Source: Chloroflexota bacterium (lineage in GTDB: Bacteria; Chloroflexota; Ktedonobacteria; Ktedonobacterales; Ktedonobacteraceae). Taken from it: DNA of 5,362 nt. Of the stretch, positions 1 through 4,962 are shown piece by piece. The stretch is from NCBI GenBank assembly GCA_021828635.1, contig JAJZEJ010000182.1:1-5362 (forward strand). The letters run 5' to 3'. The notes under the pieces are model-generated. The model made no database searches. It saw only the letters and a list, made by a program, of their open reading frames with translations, and was not told where the DNA came from. Numbering within the stretch: position 1 is the stretch's first letter; the number at the start of each line of letters is the position of its first letter. Made by a program: the position numbers and the translations under genes.

Positions 1-66
1 CCTGAGCAACGTTTGTAGATGTGGTAGTGGTACCGTCATAAGCAGATCAAGGTCACTCTGTTCCAT
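1..66 (-). CDS. Partial gene, N-terminal 22 codons only; possibly XPB-type DNA repair helicase
   Basis: An open frame begins with ATG at 66-64 and runs off the left edge; only 22 residues are visible (MEQSDLDLLMTVPLPHLQTL, then LR). It starts 6 nt after the stop codon of the 832-residue gene. A GAGGA ribosome-binding sequence lies at 81-77, inside the last two sense codons of that gene and 10 nt before the ATG, so the two are very probably co-transcribed and translationally coupled. The pattern Q-S-D-L-x-L-L-x-x-V-x-x-P resembles the opening of bacterial XPB helicases (QSD-x-T-x-LLEV-type strand). The upstream protein carries a C-terminal domain related to that same XPB N-terminal domain. From general knowledge, such helicase-associated proteins often sit next to XPB genes in actinobacteria. 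The gene is well supported as a reading frame; the XPB identity is an inference from about a dozen residues and could be wrong. Confidence 0.5.
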   Translation of the reverse strand, partial: MEQSDLDLLMTVPLPHLQTLLR

Positions 67-72
67 AAATAT

Positions 73-2571
73 CTATTCCTCGTGGTGTAAGAGCGGCATC
101 TGGCCTCGCCGCTTGAGGTCTTCAATTAGTTGCTCCATACCAGAACGCCTCAAGACAGCAAGTGTAGGATGCAGGGATTGTACCACGTGTGTATCAAAGG
201 ATGTAGTTGCCGAAAGTTCGCGCATCACGCTGGTATCAGCTGCTTGCAACATCGCCGCCTTTGTATAGAGGCGTACCCGACCATAGCTGCTTGTCCAGCG
301 TTCAAGTTGGGTCAGCAAGGGGGCCAATGTGCGTTCCTCATCGCTCCGCGCACGCAACAATTCTAGTAATGTACTAGCCTGTAAGCCGCGACTAAGGGCG
401 GCTCCTAGTGCTTGCGGTGTCAGACAATAGCAGAGTTTGCCATCGCGCACACTCGCTCGTTCAGCAAACTCTTCTAACAGACGGATCACCGGCCATGACT
501 GAATAGCACTTTCAACCAGCACATCGCCCTCGCCAGTCACCTCAAATCGCGTTTCCTGTCTCGTTACGCTTGCCTGAGCAGTTTCATCAAGAGGGATACC
601 GTTCAACAACCATTCAGCCATCGGCGTCAGACGAAAAGCCAGCAGCCGCCCTTCAGAACCAAGCGCGATGTCGCAGATGCCCCACCAGTAGAGTGGGCCA
701 CGAAGCAGGTGGGCGAGATAGTGATACTCCGCATGCATCCAATCGCTCAAGACATGCGGGCGCAGAGATCGTCCTTCTTCGCGTTCCAACCACCAGTGTG
801 GCAAAGAGAAGAGACGCTGGCGATGCTGCAAGAAGAAAGGATTGAGGCGATAAACGAAGCGTGCAAAGGCGGCAAAATTACACCAGCGATTTGTCGGCAC
901 CTGAGCCAGCAGAGCTACCAGCGTTTGACGTGCCTCACTGTTCTCCGCTTCTAACTCACCAGGACGCAAGAGCGGATGGTGCTGGGAAGTTGCCCGACAA
1001 CGCACATGTACCCCATCCTCGTGTAAGGCAAACAATTCATCATATGATGGCTGTGTCAGCCACAGTTCAAACAGGTCGCGCGTTACCTCGGCATGATTAG
1101 AACCAAGCAGGAGTGCCGCCGCATTTGCCAATGCATGTAAGCTCAATGGTTGCGCTCCCTCGGTATAGACAACGCCCGTCAGCCGCAGTAACCGCACTGC
1201 AAAGCGTAGCAGTGGCGTACTGTAAGGAGCAGATTGGCGCAAGAATGATAACATTGTAGCCGAAGGTCGCTCAGCAGGAGCGGGTAGGGCTATCGAACCA
1301 TCTGGCGAGAGAGGAATGGTTGAACGAGAGCTGGCCTGGAAAGCTGTTGTGCGCGTAGAAACTGGTGGAACTGCTCCCTCATTACGCTGGTTCTCAGAAG
1401 TCAATTGATAACCATCCAGGACACGGGCTACCAGCAACAGAGCTGAAAGCAGACGATACGATTCGGCTAAACGCACTACCAGTTTGTTCCCGGCTTCCGT
1501 ATGTTGCTCTATATCAAAAGAAGTTGTTGGTGCTGACACACGTAACGCATTACGCACCTCTAATGGCACAAACCAGCCGATGTCCAGGAGTGAACCACTC
1601 AGGCCAATACGCTGCTGGGGCGAGCTATTCAGGCTGGTACGGAAGAGCAGTCCTTTACTTTGCAACGTTGCCAATGCTTGCTGTAATTGTGGTGGCTGAC
1701 CCAGGCCAAATCGCTCAAACATGCCACGGAGATCATCATCATTCATAGAACCGCCAGCCAATGTCAGCGTTGCGAGCAACTGACGCTGCTGCTTCTCCAG
1801 CGCCATAGCCATGTGGCGCACAAGTTCGGGTTGGCAGAGCGCCTCATAGATAACATCCACGAGTTGCAGCTTTGATAGGCCGTTAGGGCTAAGTTCATAC
1901 TCACGCGCCATGCTCCGTAGCTCACTCAGGCTCAATTGGGCCAGTAGATCAACCACGTTGGCTAACGGTGTGGGACCACGCGGCGTAATGGTACTTCTTG
2001 ACGAAGACAGAGCGCCCATTTTTCCCAAGCGCCCCGGCTCTGTATCCAGGTCTGTCGCCTTCTCTTCCTCAGCAGATAGCCCGGCAATGCTCTGTTCTGA
2101 CCGCTCAAATAATACGTTAGTGCCATTCAACGCCGCGGGAAGAGACGACGGGGTGGTAGAGGAAACATCAGACTCAGCAGGCACAGAGAAGGAGAAAGGA
2201 TGACTGATCCAGTGATACAGTAAAGCGCAGGCATGCGAACAGAGAGCAGATGAACCGACGCTACATGTGCAGGCACTTTTCCAGACGGTGGGACTTTCCA
2301 ATATGACCTCTGTCGTATGGTCGTGATCTTCGCTTTTTGAGAATGAGTGACCATCTACAGTATTTGTCGTTGTTGCCGCTATTTCTAAGCTAAAATCAGC
2401 TATGTGAGGTACATTAACAACACTTGACAGATGATTGCCTTGTCGCTGTGCTTGCTGTACTGCTCCTAAACGTTCATACTCTTGTCCCAGTGCCGCTACG
2501 CTTAGACCGGCCATACGAATGATGTCGGCGGCCCGCAGACGTTGTAGTACGGCTGGTACAACATTCTCCAT
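73..2571 (-). CDS. SWIM zinc finger / SAP-like / helicase-associated (XPB-N-like) domain protein, 832 aa
   Basis: Large cytoplasmic protein with no signal peptide or membrane segment. Residues 101-113 form a SWIM zinc finger, with ligands Cys101, Cys103, Cys111 and His113 (CxC-x7-CxH), a fold used for DNA or protein binding. Residues 130-205 are a Ser/Thr/Pro-rich linker. Residues 206-246 look like a SAP-type helix-extension-helix (LSLSELRSMAREYELSPNGL then SKLQLVDVIYEAL). Residues 385-440 are a second disordered linker. Residues 615-657 look like a winged helix (LLRGPLYWWGICDI ... FRLTPMAEWLL), a signature of helicase-associated proteins. Residues 675-770 match the Helicase_C_3 / XPB N-terminal type domain (V-x-x-E-G-D-V-L-V ... 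LCYCLTPQALGAALSRG). No Walker A or DEAD/DEAH motif is present, so it is not itself a helicase; it is probably a DNA-binding partner of one. AGGAG at 2578-2574 supports the ATG, though the spacing is only 2 nt; the next in-frame ATG (codon 20) has no ribosome-binding site. Exact role unknown. Confidence 0.88.
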   Translation of the reverse strand: MENVVPAVLQRLRAADIIRMAGLSVAALGQEYERLGAVQQAQRQGNHLSSVVNVPHIADFSLEIAATTTNTVDGHSFSKSEDHDHTTEVILESPTVWKSACTCSVGSSALCSHACALLYHWISHPFSFSVPAESDVSSTTPSSLPAALNGTNVLFERSEQSIAGLSAEEEKATDLDTEPGRLGKMGALSSSRSTITPRGPTPLANVVDLLAQLSLSELRSMAREYELSPNGLSKLQLVDVIYEALCQPELVRHMAMALEKQQRQLLATLTLAGGSMNDDDLRGMFERFGLGQPPQLQQALATLQSKGLLFRTSLNSSPQQRIGLSGSLLDIGWFVPLEVRNALRVSAPTTSFDIEQHTEAGNKLVVRLAESYRLLSALLLVARVLDGYQLTSENQRNEGAVPPVSTRTTAFQASSRSTIPLSPDGSIALPAPAERPSATMLSFLRQSAPYSTPLLRFAVRLLRLTGVVYTEGAQPLSLHALANAAALLLGSNHAEVTRDLFELWLTQPSYDELFALHEDGVHVRCRATSQHHPLLRPGELEAENSEARQTLVALLAQVPTNRWCNFAAFARFVYRLNPFFLQHRQRLFSLPHWWLEREEGRSLRPHVLSDWMHAEYHYLAHLLRGPLYWWGICDIALGSEGRLLAFRLTPMAEWLLNGIPLDETAQASVTRQETRFEVTGEGDVLVESAIQSWPVIRLLEEFAERASVRDGKLCYCLTPQALGAALSRGLQASTLLELLRARSDEERTLAPLLTQLERWTSSYGRVRLYTKAAMLQAADTSVMRELSATTSFDTHVVQSLHPTLAVLRRSGMEQLIEDLKRRGQMPLLHHEE

Positions 2572-2573
2572 AG

Positions 2574-2578
2574 CTCCT
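2574..2578 (-). promoter_or_regulatory. Ribosome-binding site of the 832-aa gene, unusually close to the start
   Basis: The minus strand reads ACAGGAGCTATG: a perfect AGGAG with only 2 nt before the ATG at 2571-2569, against the usual 5-9 nt. It still favours this start over codon 20, which has nothing similar upstream. The short spacing may lower initiation efficiency. Confidence 0.5.
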
Positions 2579-2596
2579 GTCCCACGCTGCTTTGTA

Positions 2597-2605
2597 TTTA
2601 TACCA
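2597..2605 (-). promoter_or_regulatory. Candidate extended -10 promoter, proximal, for the 832-aa gene
   Basis: The minus strand reads TGGTATAAA, fitting the extended -10 pattern TGnTATAAT with one mismatch in the hexamer. No recognisable -35 is found 16-18 nt upstream, as is tolerated for extended -10 promoters. Transcription would begin near 2590, leaving a leader of about 19 nt that contains the AGGAG. Assigned from sequence pattern only. Confidence 0.4.
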
Positions 2606-2705
2606 GAAGATCAACACTGTATAAGTTCCGTCAGCAAGAATGAAAAACGTTCTATGGCAACATCGTGAGACGGAATACTCACCACAGATCAACTTGTATT
2701 GAGCT

Positions 2706-2735
2706 ATAATAGCATGAAAGATAGTTACTGGTCAA
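2706..2735 (-). promoter_or_regulatory. Candidate sigma-70 promoter, distal, for the 832-aa gene
   Basis: On the minus strand TTGACC (2735-2730) is followed after 18 nt by TATTAT (2711-2706). Each hexamer is one mismatch from consensus. Transcription would start near 2699, giving a leader of about 128 nt to the ATG at 2571. It could serve alone or together with the proximal extended -10 site. Confidence 0.45.
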
Positions 2736-2775
2736 TTGCGTGTGTGACCTGTGGCTTGATTGCCGTGTTAAAGCA

Positions 2776-2805
2776 TTGACATTCTCCCTGCTTGGCGCTT
2801 ATAGT
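2776..2805 (+). promoter_or_regulatory. Near-consensus sigma-70 promoter for the 76-aa gene
   Basis: Perfect TTGACA at 2776-2781, an 18-nt spacer, and TATAGT at 2800-2805 (5 of 6 to consensus). Transcription would begin near 2812, about 100 nt before the ATG at 2914. This is the best-matching promoter in the window. It implies that the small gene behind it is expressed, with a leader long enough to hold regulatory structure. Confidence 0.6.
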
Positions 2806-2853
2806 TGAAGAAAGAGACCGTAGTAGTTCGTCAAATTCGACATCCATATATAC

Positions 2854-2886
2854 CACATGACACCCACGAGGGGTGTCACTACATGT
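2854..2886 (+). promoter_or_regulatory. Inverted repeat / stem-loop in the leader of the 76-aa gene
   Basis: TGACACCC (2858-2865) and GGGTGTCA (2871-2878) form a perfect 8-bp stem with a 5-nt loop, ACGAG. A further 4 bp (ACAT 2854-2857 with ATGT 2883-2886) can pair across a 4-nt one-sided bulge. No T-run follows, so it does not look like an intrinsic terminator. It lies downstream of the predicted transcription start and about 28 nt before the ATG. It could be an mRNA leader hairpin or, as dyad DNA, a repressor operator. No known regulator or riboswitch class is recognised. Confidence 0.5.
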
Positions 2887-2890
2887 ATGT

Positions 2891-2900
2891 TTTCATGAAA
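2891..2900. promoter_or_regulatory. 10-bp perfect palindrome overlapping the ribosome-binding region
   Basis: TTTCATGAAA is a perfect palindrome. Its right half is shared with the only Shine-Dalgarno-like stretch (GAAAGG, 2897-2902) of the 76-aa gene, 11 nt before the ATG. It could be an operator half-site pair or chance A/T symmetry; the position is the only reason to note it. Confidence 0.3.
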
Positions 2901-2913
2901 GGTCTGACCATCT

Positions 2914-3144
2914 ATGTCCAACATTTTTCAACTTCTGGCCGATCAGGAGAAATTGACCGACGAGCTATTCGCCTTCGTCACCGACCACAATGCCGATAAT
3001 CGTAACTCTCGTGCCATCATCAGTGTGCTGAACGAGGTCGCGCCTCACATGGTCGATATCGCCGAGTGCATGATTATTGATGGCGTCGAGGAACGTCACT
3101 ATGTTGCGGAATATGTAGCAGCCGTGTTGAGCGGCGTAGAATAG
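2914..3144 (+). CDS. Small acidic protein of unknown function, 76 aa
   Basis: I do not recognise a family. The start is fixed: an in-frame TGA lies at 2905-2907, so no upstream start in this frame is possible. A weak GAAAGG precedes the ATG by 11 nt. Codon third positions are rich in G and C, as expected of genuine coding sequence here, and a near-consensus promoter lies about 110 nt upstream. The protein begins MSNIFQLLADQEKLTDELFA and is Asp/Glu-rich, with few Lys/Arg, one Cys (in ECMIIDGVEE) and no signal peptide or membrane segment. Its heptad-like hydrophobic spacing suggests an all-helical soluble fold. Candidates include a small adaptor, an inhibitor or a protein-protein interaction partner, but nothing in the sequence selects one. 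It is monocistronic and faces rsmE convergently. Confidence 0.65.
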   Translation: MSNIFQLLADQEKLTDELFAFVTDHNADNRNSRAIISVLNEVAPHMVDIAECMIIDGVEERHYVAEYVAAVLSGVE

Positions 3145-3170
3145 AACCCGATTCATCACGCCCTAAGCGA

Positions 3171-3259
3171 AGTAGGGACCGATGTATCGCGTCCGCGTGG
3201 CCCAAGCTCATCGAATGCCCAAGCATCGGCATGATTGACGCGATCAATTGGTCCCTACT
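3171..3259. repeat. 89-nt imperfect palindromic (REP/MITE-like) element between convergent genes
   Basis: The arms at 3171-3193 and 3237-3259 are inverted copies: AGTAGGGACC pairs with GGTCCCTACT and ATCGCGTC with GACGCGAT. A 5-nt interior stretch pairs only partly. In total 20 of 23 positions are Watson-Crick plus one G-U. The 43-nt centre holds a direct repeat, GCCCAAGC at 3200-3207 and 3217-3224, and a small hairpin, ATGCC (3215-3219) with GGCAT (3228-3232). The left arm can also fold on itself (GGACCGAT with ATCGCGTCC, one bulged C). No T-tract is present, but the structure could still act as a bidirectional transcription barrier for the two converging genes. The right arm extends 5 nt into rsmE and contains its TAG stop. 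Whether it is a dispersed repeat cannot be told from one copy. Confidence 0.7.
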
Positions 3260-4007
3260 CCAGAGCGTACATTACGTTGGCAATAGTTGAGAGCGCCGCC
3301 GTCTCCGCACGCTGAATACGCGCTCCCAGCGAGACGCTGTGAACGCCATAGCGTTGTGCCAATTGCACCTCTTCCTCCATCAGACCGCCTTCGGGGCCAA
3401 TGAAGAGGACGATTTCAATAGGTTCTGCTGGCTGGTTTACGTCGCTGGCTGCCCGTAACACATCGCGCAGATGAACTTGCTGCTCATTCTCCCACGGCAT
3501 GATAGCAATTGCAGTGGACGGTATATCATTCAGTGCGTGCATCAGTGGGCGAATGGACGTCAGCGTCGGTATGCGCGAACGACCGCACTGCTCCGTAGCC
3601 TCTTGCACAATACGCCGCCAGCGTTGCAGCTTAGCGGGGCCAACCTCCTCCAAGCCAGCCATCGAGCGGCGGCACAGCGTTGGCACAAAGCTCGTCACGC
3701 CTAGCTCTGTCCCTTTCTCCAATATCCACTCGAAACGAGCCGACTTGAGCAAACCTTGACACAACGTGATTTTTACCGACGACTCAGGCTTACCAGTCCG
3801 CCGCTCCAACACTTGCACTTCAACCTGTTTACGCTCACTTCTCGTCACCGCGCACACAAACTCAACACCACGATTATCCAGCAAAACAAGCTGCTCACCA
3901 ATGGCTATATGAAGAACATCCCGCACCTGATGCGCGATAGGCTCCGGCAAAGTGAATTGCTCCGGCAAAGGATGAGAAGCGAGCGCATCAACAAAAAAAC
4001 GGTGCAT
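3255..4007 (-). CDS. rsmE: 16S rRNA (uracil(1498)-N(3))-methyltransferase RsmE, 250 aa
   Basis: SAM-dependent SPOUT-class enzyme that methylates N3 of U1498 (E. coli numbering) in 16S rRNA of the small ribosomal subunit. Length is normal for the family. Residues 1-70 form the PUA-like RNA-binding part. The catalytic domain shows the family motifs EKGTELGV (97-104), EATEQCGRSRIP (136-147), IGPEGG (203-208) and SLGARIQRAETA (226-237), the last two forming the knotted SAM site. Minor departures from the usual text are VLH for VLR at 31-33 and RIQRAETA for RILRAETA. The ATG is 12 nt after the prmA stop. The run TAGGAAGAGAGAGGC before it contains a GGAAG ribosome-binding site that begins inside that stop codon, so translational coupling to prmA is likely. 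It is the last gene of the operon; its stop lies in the right arm of the palindromic element. Confidence 0.96.
   Translation of the reverse strand: MHRFFVDALASHPLPEQFTLPEPIAHQVRDVLHIAIGEQLVLLDNRGVEFVCAVTRSERKQVEVQVLERRTGKPESSVKITLCQGLLKSARFEWILEKGTELGVTSFVPTLCRRSMAGLEEVGPAKLQRWRRIVQEATEQCGRSRIPTLTSIRPLMHALNDIPSTAIAIMPWENEQQVHLRDVLRAASDVNQPAEPIEIVLFIGPEGGLMEEEVQLAQRYGVHSVSLGARIQRAETAALSTIANVMYALE
3941..3970. repeat. 12-bp direct repeat within rsmE
   Basis: GCTCCGGCAAAG occurs at 3941-3952 and again at 3959-3970, an 18-bp period. On the coding strand it encodes LPE twice, in LPEQFTLPEP (residues 14-23), in the N-terminal RNA-binding part. It is probably a small in-frame duplication that adds six residues before the conserved H-x-x-x-VL segment. 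Confidence 0.6.
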
Positions 4008-4019
4008 GCCTCTCTCTTC

Positions 4020-4940
4020 CTATCCTCTATGCCGGTAGACCAGGGCCAACCAGTCCTCAATCATCGTTTGCTCAACCAGTTCCAGACCAGCAGCTAACAG
4101 GGGTTGTTCGGCATCAGCACGACGCGCCTCGATGATGCCACTCACCACAAGCAGGCCATCGGGAGCCAGAGTCTGGGCCAGTTGTGGCGCAATCGAGCCG
4201 ATAATATGCGCAATAATGTTGGCGACAACGAGATCATACTGACCAGCCATGCGTTTGGCCTCGGCCTCATCCAACACACCCAACACAACCTGAATCGGCT
4301 CGCTTAGCCCATTCATCTCGGCATTAGCACGCGCACTCTCGACAGCCACACTGCTATTATCAATGGCATAGACAGAGGTAGCACCCAGTTTGGCAGCGGC
4401 AATGGTCAGAATACCGGAGCCAGTGCCAACATCTAGCACACGCATACCAGACTGGACACGCTTCTCAACCTGTTCCAGGCACATGCGCGTCGTGGGATGT
4501 AAACCTGTGCCAAAGGCCATGCCTGGGTCAAGTGTCAGCATAACTTCGCCATCTCTCGGCTCATACTCACGCCACGAAGGACGAATAACCAACCTCTGCC
4601 CGATATGCGTCACATAATAGTATTCTTTCCAGGCATTGGCCCAATCCTCTTCATTGACGACACGCCGATGCAGCTCACCAACAAAGTGCTGGCCCAAGCT
4701 GGCAAAGTGCCACAACCCTTCGGCGATACGCTGAATGGTATCTTCTTCCTTACCATCCATCGGCACGTAGGCATGCAGCAAGACTGGCTTATTGGGGATA
4801 ATGCGGTAATCCTGTCCCTCGTCAATCAATTCAAAAGGCTCTTCAATCGCTATACCCTCAGAGGTATAGCGGCTCAACAATTCACTGACCGACTCAACGG
4901 CATCCGGGTGAGCCTGCACCGTTAACTCTAACCACTGCAT
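4020..4940 (-). CDS. prmA: Ribosomal protein L11 methyltransferase PrmA, 306 aa
   Basis: Class I SAM-dependent methyltransferase that methylates ribosomal protein L11 at its N-terminal amino group and lysines. Residues 1-90 form the substrate-recognition domain, beginning MQWLELTVQA. The linker motif EEDWANAWKEYY is at 97-108. LDPGMAFGTGLHPTT, a PrmA signature, is at 137-151. SAM motif I is VLDVGTGSG (168-176), followed by the acidic end of strand 2 (AID, 192-194) and DLVVANIIAHII (236-247). Length fits the family. The frame also has an ATG at 4979, but that version adds 13 unrelated residues, overlaps the GNAT gene by 17 nt and has no ribosome-binding site. The ATG at 4940 has TGAGGA 10 nt upstream and starts where homologues typically start. 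It sits between the GNAT gene (22-nt gap) and rsmE (12-nt gap), a common prmA-rsmE pairing. Confidence 0.96.
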   Translation of the reverse strand: MQWLELTVQAHPDAVESVSELLSRYTSEGIAIEEPFELIDEGQDYRIIPNKPVLLHAYVPMDGKEEDTIQRIAEGLWHFASLGQHFVGELHRRVVNEEDWANAWKEYYYVTHIGQRLVIRPSWREYEPRDGEVMLTLDPGMAFGTGLHPTTRMCLEQVEKRVQSGMRVLDVGTGSGILTIAAAKLGATSVYAIDNSSVAVESARANAEMNGLSEPIQVVLGVLDEAEAKRMAGQYDLVVANIIAHIIGSIAPQLAQTLAPDGLLVVSGIIEARRADAEQPLLAAGLELVEQTMIEDWLALVYRHRG

Positions 4941-4950
4941 CTTCTCATAA

Positions 4951-4956
4951 TCCTCA
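4951..4956 (-). promoter_or_regulatory. Ribosome-binding site that decides the prmA start
   Basis: The minus strand reads TGAGGA at 4956-4951, 10 nt before the ATG at 4940-4938; a weaker GAGAAG lies directly against the ATG. Upstream of the alternative ATG at 4979 the sequence is GAATATTATCTAATGG, with no Shine-Dalgarno match. This supports the shorter 306-residue protein. Confidence 0.55.
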
Positions 4957-4962
4957 ATACAT

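Noticed and set aside
190..1400. The peptide SSRSTI appears in both linkers of the 832-aa protein (residues 190-195 and 414-419)
   Set aside because: The two copies use different codons and lie in low-complexity Ser-rich linkers, so they do not indicate a DNA duplication.
1365..1748. 127-residue plus-strand frame opposite the large gene
   Set aside because: It is antisense to well-supported coding sequence, has no ribosome-binding site or recognisable motif, and has a composition typical of a shadow frame.
2642..2652. GAAAAACGTTC as an SOS (LexA) box in front of a repair-like gene
   Set aside because: The Gram-positive-type box needs GAAC-N4-GTTC; here the left half is GAAA and the spacing is 3. 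The match is too weak to call.
2608..2693. Direct repeat AGATCAAC at 2608-2615 and 2686-2693 as paired operator sites
   Set aside because: It is only 8 bp, not palindromic, and 78 bp apart; expected by chance in a region of this size and composition often enough to ignore.
2705..2710. Perfect TATAAT on the plus strand as a promoter -10
   Set aside because: No -35-like hexamer lies 16-19 nt upstream (the bases there read like ACCACAGA) and there is no extended TGn. The same A/T stretch better serves the minus-strand TATTAT.
2858..2886. Intrinsic terminator
   Set aside because: The stem is followed by ACTACATG, not a T-run, and it sits upstream of the gene it would have to end.
2805..2999. 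Reading frame starting with TTG in the leader, running into the 76-aa gene in another frame
   Set aside because: Its start overlaps the -10 hexamer, so it would lie upstream of the transcription start. Its second half is Arg-rich shadow of the 76-aa gene.
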